Shown: positions 18,089 through 26,401 of the stretch, one piece after another
How positions within the stretch are numbered: the first letter of the stretch is position 1
How the letters are laid out: every line of letters begins with the position of its first letter
Source of the DNA: Alphaproteobacteria bacterium
GTDB lineage: Bacteria > Pseudomonadota > Alphaproteobacteria > Micropepsales > Micropepsaceae
Assembly: GCA_947473475.1 (NCBI GenBank)
Contig: CANJBZ010000004.1
Location: 62,001 to 126,000, forward strand
Length of the DNA stretch: 64,000 nt
Direction of reading: 5' to 3'
Notes under the pieces: generated by a model
What the model saw: only the letters and a program-made list of their open reading frames with translations
What the model was told of the DNA's origin: nothing
The model's database searches: none
Program-made: the position numbers and the translations under genes

Positions 18089-18712
18089 TTACTTAGGGTC
18101 AGGGCCAGCTTTGCCGGCGGCGCTGGCGCAATCGCCCGCTTCCTTCACAAACGGCCAGAACCAGCTCTTGCTGCAGGACACAGCCTGCGGCGCCGGCGCC
18201 GTTTGCGGCGCGGCCTCCTGCGAAGCAGCCCCCGATGGGGCTGGGGCTCCGGGGCCCGCAACATTTGCGCTGGCTTGCGTGATGGCGGCGACGCCACCGT
18301 AATAACCCGTCTGACCCGAACGCTTCTCAGCGGCCGTCAGACAGTCGCCAGGCTCACGCTGGAACGGCCAAAGGATACCCCTATGGCATTCGACGACGGC
18401 TTTCGTAGGAGCCACGGCTCCGAATACAGACGTCTCAATCAGCGCTCCGTCGCTACGGCTGACGCTTCCCACCGGCGCGGGGGCGCCGCTTTGCGAGGGC
18501 GCCTGAGCAGGCTTGATGGCGCTCACATCGACATTTGTGTTGGTCGGGCCGCTGTAAGCGCCCTTTTGCCCGGCAGCAATTTCGGCATCCGTCAGGCAAT
18601 CACCGGCAGCCCGCACATAGGGCCACAACATGCCCCGGGTGCAATCGGCCGCCATGGCCGAACCGCTCATGGTTACAAAGCTGACACAAGCGAGGAGAAA
18701 AACTTTACGCAT
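18089..18712 (-). CDS. Secreted protein with three Cys-WPF-GDC repeats
   Basis: 207 aa from the ATG at 18712, which starts a signal peptide (MRKVFLLACVSFVTMSGSAMA). The mature protein is three copies of one motif joined by Ala/Pro/Ser linkers: CTRGMLWPYVRAAGDC, CHRGILWPFQREPGDC and CSKSWFWPFVKEAGDC. In every copy the two Cys are exactly 15 residues apart, suggesting one disulfide per module. The first two modules continue with LT.AE...GQ.G.Y; the third ends in a charged tail. I know no named family. The gene is divergent from the porin. Extracytoplasmic location is supported; function is not. Confidence 0.72.
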   Translation of the reverse strand: MRKVFLLACVSFVTMSGSAMAADCTRGMLWPYVRAAGDCLTDAEIAAGQKGAYSGPTNTNVDVSAIKPAQAPSQSGAPAPVGSVSRSDGALIETSVFGAVAPTKAVVECHRGILWPFQREPGDCLTAAEKRSGQTGYYGGVAAITQASANVAGPGAPAPSGAASQEAAPQTAPAPQAVSCSKSWFWPFVKEAGDCASAAGKAGPDPK

Positions 18713-18833
18713 TTCACACTTCCCCATCTCTTGATGGCCCACGCCTCGCCCCATTTGAGGTTTTTTATACTGCCTTGGCCTCAGTTCGCAATGTGCGGGA
18801 GGTCTGAGGCGTGAGCAAGCGAAGCCAGGCAAC

Positions 18834-20081
18834 ATGACATTTAGAGCGAAACATATTTGGGCCGGTCGCCTGCACGCGGCCTTCTTGGCGACAGCGGCGG
18901 CCATTCTCGTGGCCAATCGCGGCGCAAGTGCGGCGGAAGAATCGCCGGGATTGCTCGATTCGCTGTCGCTGGACCCGCCCGAATGGAGCATCGGCGACGT
19001 CTCGTTCAAGCTGGGCGGCTTTGGCGGGTTTGCAGCCGGCACTCTATTCGACGTTCACCAATCCGGCGGACCGGCCTATCCCGCCTACAATCATAAAAAC
19101 AGCAGCGCCGAAGCGCGCACCAATGTCCGCGCGCAACGCATCTTCGATACCGGCTTGATCGTCGGCGCGGGTGCGGACTTCCTTCTTTACCACGACAAAT
19201 TCTCGGGTGACCAATACGACAGCGATTTCGTCGAGAAGCTTTTCTTCTTTTTTCAAACCGGATTTGGACGGATTGAAATCGGCGAGCAGGATGGCGCCGG
19301 TTACACGCTGGGGCTCTCAGGCCCGATCACGAATGAAGAGGTGACGCTCGAAAACCGGAACATTTCGCTCTTTCGCGATCCCACGACGGGCGAGGATTTC
19401 GGACAGGTTTTTCAATCCGTCACCGCCGTCCAAAGCACATCGAATTTTGCGAAGGCGGTTTATATTTCGCCGCGGCTGTTCGGCCTGCAAGCCGGCGTAT
19501 CCTTCACGCCGAACATGGTGCGCTCCCCGCTGCCTTTCACAGGCAATCCCACCAACGATCCCGGCCAGCAACAGAACATCTGGGAAATCGCCGCCAATTA
19601 TACGACCTATGTTTCCGATGTCGCCGTCGGCTTTTCGGCGGCGCTGGCGGAAGGCTCCCTCAAGAACGGGACCAACGGCGGCGACGATCTGTACGATTGG
19701 TCGGCCGGTGCGCAGGCCGCCTACACGCTGGGAGAGGTGAAACTGTCCGCAGGGGCGGGCTATCGCGAGACCAACGCGTATGGCTTCGATCCGGCGCAGG
19801 CGTTTGGGCATGGCGGAACACATTCGACGCACGTTTCCACCACAGCGGAATGGGGATCGTGGATTGCCGGACTGGAATATTCATGGAGCGAAGCGAGAGG
19901 GACGCCAAATCTCGACGTGACGGGATTCCAGGCTTCCGGCGGATACCGGCTCAACCAGAACCTTCAATTGACCGGCGGCTGGCAGTGGTACGATTACCGG
20001 CGCAATTCAGGCGTGTTCTACAACGGCTCACCAAAAATCGACATGAACGCCGCGTTCCTCGTCCTCACCTACGAACTCTGA
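18834..20081 (+). CDS. Gram-negative porin-like outer-membrane beta-barrel
   Basis: 415 aa. The N-terminus carries a signal peptide ending near ANRGASA-AE. The rest alternates aromatic and polar residues as in beta-barrels, with many Gly and Asn turns and family-like pieces such as GFGRIEIGEQDGAGYTLG, YISPRLFGLQAGVSFTP and a C-terminal strand FLVLTYEL. The last residue is Leu rather than the usual Phe. It should form a diffusion pore of the general porin type. It is divergent from the triple-repeat protein and its end overlaps the convergent ThiE-like gene by 13 bp. Confidence 0.83.
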   Translation: MTFRAKHIWAGRLHAAFLATAAAILVANRGASAAEESPGLLDSLSLDPPEWSIGDVSFKLGGFGGFAAGTLFDVHQSGGPAYPAYNHKNSSAEARTNVRAQRIFDTGLIVGAGADFLLYHDKFSGDQYDSDFVEKLFFFFQTGFGRIEIGEQDGAGYTLGLSGPITNEEVTLENRNISLFRDPTTGEDFGQVFQSVTAVQSTSNFAKAVYISPRLFGLQAGVSFTPNMVRSPLPFTGNPTNDPGQQQNIWEIAANYTTYVSDVAVGFSAALAEGSLKNGTNGGDDLYDWSAGAQAAYTLGEVKLSAGAGYRETNAYGFDPAQAFGHGGTHSTHVSTTAEWGSWIAGLEYSWSEARGTPNLDVTGFQASGGYRLNQNLQLTGGWQWYDYRRNSGVFYNGSPKIDMNAAFLVLTYEL

Positions 20082-20692
20082 TCCGGTGTCAGCGCCTCGA
20101 TAGCGGCAATGCCGGCCAAACGCGTGCCGGCAAGGGCGTTCACGTTCCGCGCGCGAATTCCGCCCAGAGCGTAAACCGGGGCCGCCGCCGATTGCGCGAT
20201 CAGCCGGAAACGCGCCGCGCCGAGCGCGGGCCGTTCCATATGACTCTGTGTTGCAAAGGGGGCGGAGAGCAGCACCGCATCGACCCCGCAGGCAGCCGCG
20301 CGAGCCACCGCGCGTGCCGAATGCGCGGCCGCGGTGATAAGCCACGAGGGACGGCGCACTTTCCAATGCGCCGCTTCCGGCACGCGGCTTTCCGAAAAAT
20401 GAATACCATCACACCTCATGCGCGCCGCCAGCACGGCATCGTTCGCGATCAGCAGAACAAGGCCACGGGATTGTGCGATGGGCACAATACGCGCGGCCAG
20501 ATTCGCGCGCGTGCCGGCATCCGTGTGGCGCAGAATAACAGCCGCACCCCTGGGCAGAGCACAAATAGCTGCAATGGGATCGGGCAGCCGCCGTTCATCG
20601 GTCATCAGAATGATCGGCGGCAAGCGCGGATAGGTCACGTTGAGCATGCGCGCTGCTCTTGCTAGTTTCGCGCGGCTCAACACCGATGCCAT
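20069..20692 (-). CDS. ThiE/TenI-like thiamine phosphate synthase homologue
   Basis: About 207 aa with a (beta/alpha)8 layout like thiamine-phosphate synthase: ILMTDERR at the start, DGIHFSE where the enzyme has DGVHLGQ.D, VDAVLLSAPFATQSHMERPALG where the enzyme has VGPIF.T..K, and PVYALGGIRARNV. The GISTH-type signature is altered to ITAAAHS. These changes suggest a TenI-like protein with a different activity, or a divergent ThiE. No thi operon is nearby. The ATG at 20692 nearly abuts the divergent YggS start; an ATG at 20647 is a reasonable alternative. Confidence 0.7.
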   Translation of the reverse strand: MASVLSRAKLARAARMLNVTYPRLPPIILMTDERRLPDPIAAICALPRGAAVILRHTDAGTRANLAARIVPIAQSRGLVLLIANDAVLAARMRCDGIHFSESRVPEAAHWKVRRPSWLITAAAHSARAVARAAACGVDAVLLSAPFATQSHMERPALGAARFRLIAQSAAAPVYALGGIRARNVNALAGTRLAGIAAIEALTPDQSS

Positions 20693-20695
20693 CAC

Positions 20696-21397
20696 ATGAT
20701 CTCCGACCTCGACACCATATCCGCCGATCCGGCTCAGAATCTCAAGGCCGTTCTGGCCCGCATCGCAGCTGCGCGCGAAGCCTCGGTTTCACCGGCGTCC
20801 GATGTCCAGCTGATCGCGGTGAGCAAAGGTCACGACACCGAACGCATCCTGCCCGTCTTGCAAGCGGGTCACCGCTGTTTCGGCGAAAATCGCGTGCAGG
20901 AAGCCAAGACGAAATGGACGCCGTTGCGCGAACAGTTCCCGGACGTTGCGCTGCATTTGATCGGGCCGCTGCAAACCAACAAGGTGCGCGACGCGCTGGC
21001 GCTGTTCGATTGCATTCAGACGCTCGATCGTCTCCGTCTGGCCGAAGCGTTACGCGCCGAAATGGACAAGAGCGGCCGGCGCATTCCCCTGTTCGTCGAG
21101 GTCAACACCGGCGAAGAAGAACAGAAGGCCGGGATCGCGCCGAAAGACGCTGCTTCCTTTGTTGCGCATTGCCGTGACGAACTGCGCCTGCCGGTGATTG
21201 GGCTGATGTGCATTCCGCCCGCCGGAGAAGAACCCGCGCTGCATTTCGCGCTGCTGCGCGAATTGGCCCGCGAAGCCGCCCTGACGTCGCTCAGCATGGG
21301 CATGAGCAACGATTACGAGATGGCGATCCGGTTCGGCGCAACGCATGTGCGCGTGGGTGCCGCGATATTCAGCACGCGCGTCCTGGCCGCGGCTTAA
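20696..21397 (+). CDS. YggS/PROSC-family PLP-binding protein
   Basis: 233 aa pyridoxal-phosphate homeostasis protein. It has an alanine-racemase-like barrel but no enzyme partner domain. The PLP lysine lies in LIAVSKGH, followed by the family signatures FGENRVQEAKTKW, LHLIGPLQTNKVRDAL, LFVEVNTGEEEQKAG and the end LSMGMSNDYEMAIRFGATHVRVGAAIFS. It buffers free PLP and affects amino-acid metabolism in other bacteria. The start is within four bases of the divergent ThiE-like gene, and its stop shares a TTAA with the convergent YgjP-like gene. Confidence 0.94.
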   Translation: MISDLDTISADPAQNLKAVLARIAAAREASVSPASDVQLIAVSKGHDTERILPVLQAGHRCFGENRVQEAKTKWTPLREQFPDVALHLIGPLQTNKVRDALALFDCIQTLDRLRLAEALRAEMDKSGRRIPLFVEVNTGEEEQKAGIAPKDAASFVAHCRDELRLPVIGLMCIPPAGEEPALHFALLRELAREAALTSLSMGMSNDYEMAIRFGATHVRVGAAIFSTRVLAAA

Positions 21398-22176
21398 TCA
21401 ACCAGCGGCCGCTGGCGCGGGGCGTAACGGTGCAGCATGGCGCCATGATCCGAGAGCCACGCCTGGCTTCTTTCAATGTCGGGCACCAGCAATTCAACCA
21501 GGCGCCAGAAGCGCGGCTTGTGATTGAGTTCGCGCAAATGCGCAACTTCGTGGGCAACGACGTAATCGAGCACAGCGGGCGGTGCGAGCACGAGCCGCCA
21601 CGAGAACGACAGACTCCGCGCTGAAGAGCACGAGCCCCAGCGGCTGGACGTATCGCGGATCGTGATTCGTTTGGGGCGTACACCGAGCTGAGATGCGTAT
21701 TCCTCGACGCGCTCGTCGATCCGGCGTCGCGCCTCACGCTTCAGCCAATCGATCAGACGGCGGGATGCATGTTCCGGGCGCCCGCCGACGCGGATCGTTG
21801 GACGTGCCGCATCCCGGTCGATCCACACCGGAGCGCCTTTGCCTTCGCCCATGCGGATGACGTATTCTACGCCCCTGAACATAACGACCGATCCGACTTC
21901 GAGCTGTACCGGCTCGGGCACATCGGCGAGACGTCCGGCGATCCAGTCTTTTTCTTTCCGGGCGAAATCCAACGCACGATCGAACGAGCGTGACGAGGGT
22001 GAGACCACCGACACTTCGCCCGACGCCGGATCGACCTTCACGATGAAGCGGCGCGCACGGGGATTGGTGCGAAGAATGATCTCAACGGACTTGCCGTCGA
22101 TCTTCAGCAATTCGCGTTTGACCCGCCGCGCAGGTTTTGCGGATGACTCTTCGCGATTCTTTTTCTGCGCGTTCAT
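21394..22176 (-). CDS. YgjP-like zinc metallopeptidase (DUF45)
   Basis: About 260 aa from the ATG at 22176, preceded by a stretch of basic residues. The core matches YgjP/SprT-like peptidases: RITIRDTSSRWGSCSSARSLSFSWRLVLAPPAVLDYVVAHEVAHLRELNHKPRFW, with HEVAH as zinc ligands and the downstream H of NHKPRFW as the third. No signal peptide, so it acts in the cytoplasm. Substrates are not known. It stands alone, convergent to yggS. Confidence 0.88.
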   Translation of the reverse strand: MNAQKKNREESSAKPARRVKRELLKIDGKSVEIILRTNPRARRFIVKVDPASGEVSVVSPSSRSFDRALDFARKEKDWIAGRLADVPEPVQLEVGSVVMFRGVEYVIRMGEGKGAPVWIDRDAARPTIRVGGRPEHASRRLIDWLKREARRRIDERVEEYASQLGVRPKRITIRDTSSRWGSCSSARSLSFSWRLVLAPPAVLDYVVAHEVAHLRELNHKPRFWRLVELLVPDIERSQAWLSDHGAMLHRYAPRQRPLVD

Positions 22177-22501
22177 GGTCAAAGTCCCCGGCGAAACGCG
22201 AGCCGATCTCGCGTACGATCGCATCCAAGTTGTTGCGTGGCTTTGGCGGCTACCGCTTGCTAAAACCCGGTCGCGACCGCCTCAGCCCTCGCATTTAAGC
22301 GTGTGCCCTGCGGCGCTAACAAGGGATAAAGTGGGATTTGAGCCAAGTTTCTTAGAAAGTTGAAAACACTGGGAAATTTGCTTGTTCTCTGCAGGTTCTC
22401 CGTTCGCCGTTCGGTTTTTTATTCGCTGTTCGTAAATTCACCAAATTTGTTCCCTCCGCGAGGCTCTTGGCTAGGGCCTTGAGAAAGGCCAATATTCTTC
22501 G
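22177..22501. other. Divergent 325-bp intergenic region upstream of dsbB
   Basis: No coding frame or RNA fold is supported. The right half (about 22340-22460) is clearly more AT-rich than the surroundings (GGTTTTTTATTCGCTGTTCG, AATTCACCAAATTTG), as expected of a promoter region for dsbB and for the YgjP-like gene. GGGCCTTGAGAAAGGCC at about 22474-22490 is a small hairpin. Confidence 0.4.
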
Positions 22502-23011
22502 ATGACTCTTTCCGTCAGCAAAGATGAGGCGCTCACTGCCCCTGCCGCGGTTAAGCCTGCTATGTTTGTGGGCGCCGTCAGTTTGGCGTTGCTCCTGGGG
22601 GCATGGGGCTCACAATACCTGGGCGGACTCGTCCCTTGCGAGATGTGCATCTGGCAACGATGGCCCCATGGAGCGGCGATCATCGTCGGGCTGATCGGCG
22701 GCTGGATGCTCTCTACGCGCGTACTGCCCGCAGGGACCGCCCGGACGATAACCCTCCTCGCTATCGCGGCCATCGCTGTATCGGGCGCTATCGGCATCTT
22801 CCACGCCGGCGTGGAATGGAAGTTCTGGCCCGGCCCCGACGCCTGCACCGGGGTCGGCTATGTGCCGGGGCGCGATGATGACTTTAAGGTCGTTCGTTGC
22901 GACGAAGCGCAGTGGCGGCTGTTGGGGATTTCGCTCGCCGGTTACAACGCGGTGTTCTCCCTGGCTGCGGCGGCGTTCGCTCTGGCGATGTTGCGCCGCG
23001 CCAAGGCCTGA
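22502..23011 (+). CDS. DsbB-family disulfide bond formation protein
   Basis: 169 aa, four membrane helices. It carries the quinone-side cysteine pair CEMC in PCEMCIWQRWPH and a second pair in DACTGVG...VVRCDEAQ, the arrangement used by DsbB to reoxidise DsbA and pass electrons to ubiquinone. W-Q-R after the first pair is the usual quinone-contact stretch. It lies six bases before coq7, a ubiquinone-synthesis gene, which makes functional sense. No DsbA is in the window. Confidence 0.9.
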   Translation: MTLSVSKDEALTAPAAVKPAMFVGAVSLALLLGAWGSQYLGGLVPCEMCIWQRWPHGAAIIVGLIGGWMLSTRVLPAGTARTITLLAIAAIAVSGAIGIFHAGVEWKFWPGPDACTGVGYVPGRDDDFKVVRCDEAQWRLLGISLAGYNAVFSLAAAAFALAMLRRAKA

Positions 23012-23016
23012 ACCCC

Positions 23017-23604
23017 ATGAACGCTCCCGCACGCAACATCGCACGAGGACCGCGTCCTGCTCTTCCCGGAACGCAGCCGCTGGCCGCGCCGGATGTGGAA
23101 GCCATGATCCGCGTCGACCACGCCGGCGAGTTCGGCGCTCTGCGCATTTACGAAGGCCAGCTTGCGGTCTTGTCGCGCACGCACAGCGGTAGCGCCGGCG
23201 TGCAAGCGATCCGGCACATGGCCGCGCAAGAACAAGAGCACTTCGACGCCTTCGATCGCATGATTAAGGACCGTGGCGTACGGCCGACCGCTCTCGAACC
23301 GCTCTGGCGTGTTGCGGGCTTTGCGCTGGGCGCGGCCTCGGCCCTCATGGGTGAAAAGGCGGCCATGGCCTGTACGGTCGCGGTCGAAGACGTGATCGAC
23401 GAACATTATTCCAGGCAGATCGAGCGCCTGGGCAACAGCGAGCCGGAGCTGAAATCGGCAATCCAGGATTTTCACGCCGACGAATGCGCGCACCGTGACG
23501 CGGCGATTGAGCGCGGCGCACAGGATGCGGCCGGCTATCCGCTGCTATCGGCGGCGATCCGCATGTCGTGCCGCGTCGCCATTGCGCTGTCGGAGCGCAT
23601 ATGA
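23017..23604 (+). CDS. coq7: 2-polyprenyl-3-methyl-6-methoxy-benzoquinol hydroxylase (Coq7)
   Basis: Di-iron hydroxylase of ubiquinone synthesis, 195 aa from the ATG at 23017. The six metal ligands are visible: RVDHAGEFGALRIYEGQ, QEQEHFDAFD, VEDVIDEHY and DFHADECAHRD. The start sits six bases after dsbB, and the stop shares ATGA with the following GNAT gene, so dsbB-coq7-GNAT form one operon. Coq7 next to dsbB is a recurring alphaproteobacterial arrangement. Membrane association is expected through hydrophobic helices such as VAGFALGAASALMG. Confidence 0.94.
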   Translation: MNAPARNIARGPRPALPGTQPLAAPDVEAMIRVDHAGEFGALRIYEGQLAVLSRTHSGSAGVQAIRHMAAQEQEHFDAFDRMIKDRGVRPTALEPLWRVAGFALGAASALMGEKAAMACTVAVEDVIDEHYSRQIERLGNSEPELKSAIQDFHADECAHRDAAIERGAQDAAGYPLLSAAIRMSCRVAIALSERI

Positions 23605-24272
23605 ACGCTGCCGCGCAGTTGCCGATCCGGCGCGCGACACAAGCCGACGTCCCGCGTATCGCACGCCTCTTCACAGCCGCGTTTGCACGCGATCCCGTAT
23701 TCGACTGGCTGGCGCGCACCGGCAGCAAGCGGTACGCCGCGCTTGAGCGGTTCTTCGCTTGGATTCTGGAGCACCGCACCGTTCCGCATGGCGAGACCTG
23801 GATCAGCGGCGACAGCGCCGCAGCCGCCGCCTGGATTCCACCCTATGCAGCGCCCGGCCCATCGCGGCTGGCCGAAGATTTGCGTTTGCTCCCGGTCATG
23901 TTGCGATTGACGGGCGTGTCGCGGCTTCCGCGCGGCGCTTCGATGGCGGCAGCGATGGAGAACGCGCACCCGAACGTGCCGTATTTCTACCTGGCGTTCA
24001 TTGCCGTTGCACCCAGGATGCAAGGCGCGGGACGCGGCTCCAATTTGTTGCGGCAGACGCTTGCTCGAGCGGACGCGGCAGGCGCGGGCGCCTATCTGGA
24101 AAATTCCAATCCGCGAAATCTCGGCCTTTATCAACGCGCCGGTTTCGCTGTGACGCGCGAAATCAAAGCGCGCCCCGATGCGCCGCCGGTTTACGCCATG
24201 TGGCGCAATGCCGAAGAGAGAGCGACCGGAACTTGGACGCGCGATTACGGCTCCAAGACGATGTCCCAATAG
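23601..24272 (+). CDS. GNAT-family N-acetyltransferase
   Basis: 223 aa from the ATG at 23601, sharing ATGA with coq7. The GNAT core is AFIAVAPRMQGAGRGSNLLRQTLARADAAGAGAYLENSNPRNLGLYQRAGFAV, with R-M-Q-G-A-G-R-G as the acetyl-CoA pyrophosphate loop. The N-terminal half has ATQADVPRIARLFTAAFARDP. The acceptor is unknown. The 3' end overlaps the convergent HNH gene by about 28 bp. Confidence 0.88.
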   Translation: MNAAAQLPIRRATQADVPRIARLFTAAFARDPVFDWLARTGSKRYAALERFFAWILEHRTVPHGETWISGDSAAAAAWIPPYAAPGPSRLAEDLRLLPVMLRLTGVSRLPRGASMAAAMENAHPNVPYFYLAFIAVAPRMQGAGRGSNLLRQTLARADAAGAGAYLENSNPRNLGLYQRAGFAVTREIKARPDAPPVYAMWRNAEERATGTWTRDYGSKTMSQ

Positions 24273-24805
24273 AGATAGTCCGTCCACGAATCGTGCAGAT
24301 AGTTGGGCGGAAACATCCGTCCATGATTCTGAAGGGCCGCGACCGAGGGCTTATGCGGCGGAATGCGCGGATGCATGCCGGCGCGGTGCGGAAGCATGCT
24401 GCCTTTCATCAAATTGCAGCCCGCGCACGCGGTCACGACATTGTCCCAGGTCGTGCGTCCGCCGCGCGACCGCGGAATGACATGATCGAAGGTGAGATCG
24501 TCTTTCGATCCGCAATACTGGCACTGGAAGCGATCGCGCAGGAAAACATTGAATCGCGTGAAGGCCGGATTTCGCGTCGGCTTCACATAGGTCTTCAGCG
24601 AGACGACCGACGGTAGCCGCATTTGGAAGTTGGCCGCGTGAACCGTGCGTTCGTATTCCGCGACGATATTCACGCGGTCCAGGAATACGGCTTTGATGGT
24701 GTCCTGCCAGGACCACAGCGATAGCGGAAAATAGCTCAGCGGGCGGTAATCCGCGTTGAGCACGAGAGCCGGGCAATTGCCGGGAAGACGAGCGCCCGCT
24801 AGCAC
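24245..24805 (-). CDS. HNH endonuclease family protein
   Basis: 186 aa. It has the HNH fold with two zinc-binding Cys pairs: RFQCQYCGSKDDLTFDHVIPRSRGGRTTWDNVVTACAGCNLMKG. The D-H of FDHVIP and the N-x(8)-C of DNVVTACAGC are the nuclease residues. The N-terminal NADYRPLSYFPLSLWSWQDTIKAV is shared with many alphaproteobacterial single-gene HNH proteins of unknown role. There is no restriction or intron partner nearby. It is likely a housekeeping nuclease rather than part of a mobile element, but that is inference. Confidence 0.9.
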   Translation of the reverse strand: MLAGARLPGNCPALVLNADYRPLSYFPLSLWSWQDTIKAVFLDRVNIVAEYERTVHAANFQMRLPSVVSLKTYVKPTRNPAFTRFNVFLRDRFQCQYCGSKDDLTFDHVIPRSRGGRTTWDNVVTACAGCNLMKGSMLPHRAGMHPRIPPHKPSVAALQNHGRMFPPNYLHDSWTDYLYWDIVLEP

Positions 24806-24953
24806 GACAGTGTTTCCGTACTGAAGGTCCTATCTCCCGTCAAAACGAAGAAATACGCCATCTGCATGAAACATAACCGGAAGCCGGCGCATCCGCCAAC
24901 CCCCGAAGCAGCATAAGTGATTCGTCATGACGGCGGGATGACAGCGGTCGCCG

Positions 24954-25334
24954 TCAGGCGTTCTTTCGCAGCCACTCCGCGAATTGCGCTTCCGTGAGTT
25001 CTCCTGAGGCCAGATCGAGAACGACAAGTACCGCTTCGGCCTTATCCGCCTTCAGCGCGATCCCGTTGATGCGCAGGAACACACCCGCGGCGATAAAGGC
25101 GGCGCGTTTGTTGCCATCGGCAAAGGGATGGTTTCTCGCAATGCCGAATGCGTAGTCTGCCACCAGCCGAAAAGGATCGGTCACGTTCTCATAAGCATGG
25201 AGATTGCGCGCCCGGCTCATAGCGGAAGCGAGCAAGCCCGCGTCGCGCAACCCTTCCATCCCGCCGTGCTCGGCGAGACTTTCTTGATGGAGCAACTCGA
25301 TGACGCGGCGCGAAACCCAGATGGGTTCGCTCAT
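24954..25334 (-). CDS. Doc/Fic-type toxin (death on curing family)
   Basis: 126 aa Fic-fold protein. The motif NHPFADGNKRAAFIAAGVFL is the Doc-type H-x-F-x-D-G-N-K-R loop; Doc proteins use it to phosphorylate EF-Tu, unlike AMPylating Fic proteins. HxFxDGNKR is intact, so it should be toxic when free. The start overlaps the stop of the upstream AbrB-type gene by 4 bp (ATGA), the layout of a toxin-antitoxin pair. The usual Doc partner is Phd, not AbrB, so the pairing is unusual. Confidence 0.86.
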   Translation of the reverse strand: MSEPIWVSRRVIELLHQESLAEHGGMEGLRDAGLLASAMSRARNLHAYENVTDPFRLVADYAFGIARNHPFADGNKRAAFIAAGVFLRINGIALKADKAEAVLVVLDLASGELTEAQFAEWLRKNA

Positions 25335-25558
25335 TTGGCCAACGCACGCAACGTATCGCGATATTCCTTCATGAATTCGCGCCCGGCATCCAGTTGCTTG
25401 GACACCTCAGGATCATAGGGCGAAAGCTCGTATCCATTCTGAGTTTCCGAGCATATCAGCGTGTCGCCCTTGCTTACCTTGAGCGCCGCCAACATCTCCT
25501 TAGGCAGGATCACGCCCAGGGAATTGCCGATTTGCGTGATTTTCAAAGGAATAGTCAT
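25331..25558 (-). CDS. AbrB/MazE-type antitoxin
   Basis: About 75 aa. Swapped-hairpin AbrB DNA-binding domain at the N-terminus: PLKITQIGNSLGVILPKEMLAALKVSKGDTL. The C-terminal YDPEVSKQLDAGREFMKEYRDTLRALAK is helical and is likely the toxin-neutralising part. ATG at 25558 is chosen over GTG at 25567, though neither has a strong ribosome site. A TATAAT-like box lies upstream at about 25582-25587 on the minus strand. It is coupled to doc by ATGA overlap and probably autoregulates the pair. Confidence 0.85.
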   Translation of the reverse strand: MTIPLKITQIGNSLGVILPKEMLAALKVSKGDTLICSETQNGYELSPYDPEVSKQLDAGREFMKEYRDTLRALAK

Positions 25559-25661
25559 AGGCCGCACCTATTCTAACTTTTATTATAACAGGAGGAACAT
25601 TATTGGGGAAGCTTGGCCTGCAACGTCCCTGGAGCGTTACCGCCCTAAAGGAGGCAATCGC

Positions 25662-26401
25662 ATGCGGTGGGGAGAGGGCAACCGGTACGGCGGGGTCTGG
25701 GACCGGCGCGGCATGGGCGGCGTTGGTCTTGCCGGCGGAGGGATCGGCGCGGCGGCGCTGGGGCTGATCGGCTACTTCTTTTTCGGGATCGACCCGCTCG
25801 TCATCATGGATGCCGTCAGATGGGCATGACGTACCAGCCGCCCAATCCACTGGTGCTCTACGAACAGGCAACCGGCACGCAATGCGGAACGGGGGAGTCG
25901 GCGATGGGCCCGTTCTACTGCCCCAGGGATTCGCGTGTGTATCTGGACCTTACGTTCTTCCAGGAACTGTCTTCGCGGTTCAATGCCCCGGGCGATTTCG
26001 CGCAAGCCTATGTCATCGCGCACGAAATCGGCCATCACGTGCAGAACCTGCTCGGCGCCAGCGAACAGGTTCTGCAGGCCGAAGCCCGCGCCGGAAGCCG
26101 CCGCAGCGCCAACCGGTATTCCGTCGCGCTCGAACTTCAGGCCGATTGCTTTGCGGGGGTTTGGGCCGCGCATGCGGGCGAAGTTTCAGGTGGCAAAGTG
26201 GCGCTCGAACCTGGCGATCTGGACGAAGGCTTGCGCGCCGCTGCATCCGTCGGCGACGACACGCTGCAAAAGCAGACGCGCGGACGTGTCGTGCCGGACT
26301 CGTTCACGCACGGCTCGGCAGCGCAGCGCCAGCATTGGCTCCAGCAGGGCTATTCTACCGGCGATCCGAAGGCTTGCGACACCTTCACCGAAATCCGCTG
26401 A
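25662..26401 (+). pseudogene. ypfJ: YpfJ/KPN_02809-type neutral zinc metallopeptidase, frame-broken
   Basis: The N-terminal part (MRWGEGNRYGGVWDRRGMGG, one membrane helix, FFFGIDPLVIMDAV) is in one frame from an ATG with an AAAGGAGG site and stops at 25829. The rest (TYQPPNPLVLYEQATGTQCGTGE..., HEIGHHVQN, LELQADCFAGVWA) is in another frame from about 25820. In the family, 50-60 residues normally join FGIDP and the TYQPP segment; here they are missing and the frame shifts at the join. The catalytic domain could still start at ATG 25820 and be made without its anchor. Deletion or assembly error are both possible; the loss of linker plus frameshift argues for a real deletion. Confidence 0.78.

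Noticed and set aside
16033-18096. Plus-strand ORF of 687 aa
   Set aside because: Lies antisense to leuS and the DUF3576 gene in a GC-rich region; it has Arg/His-rich shadow composition and no domain.
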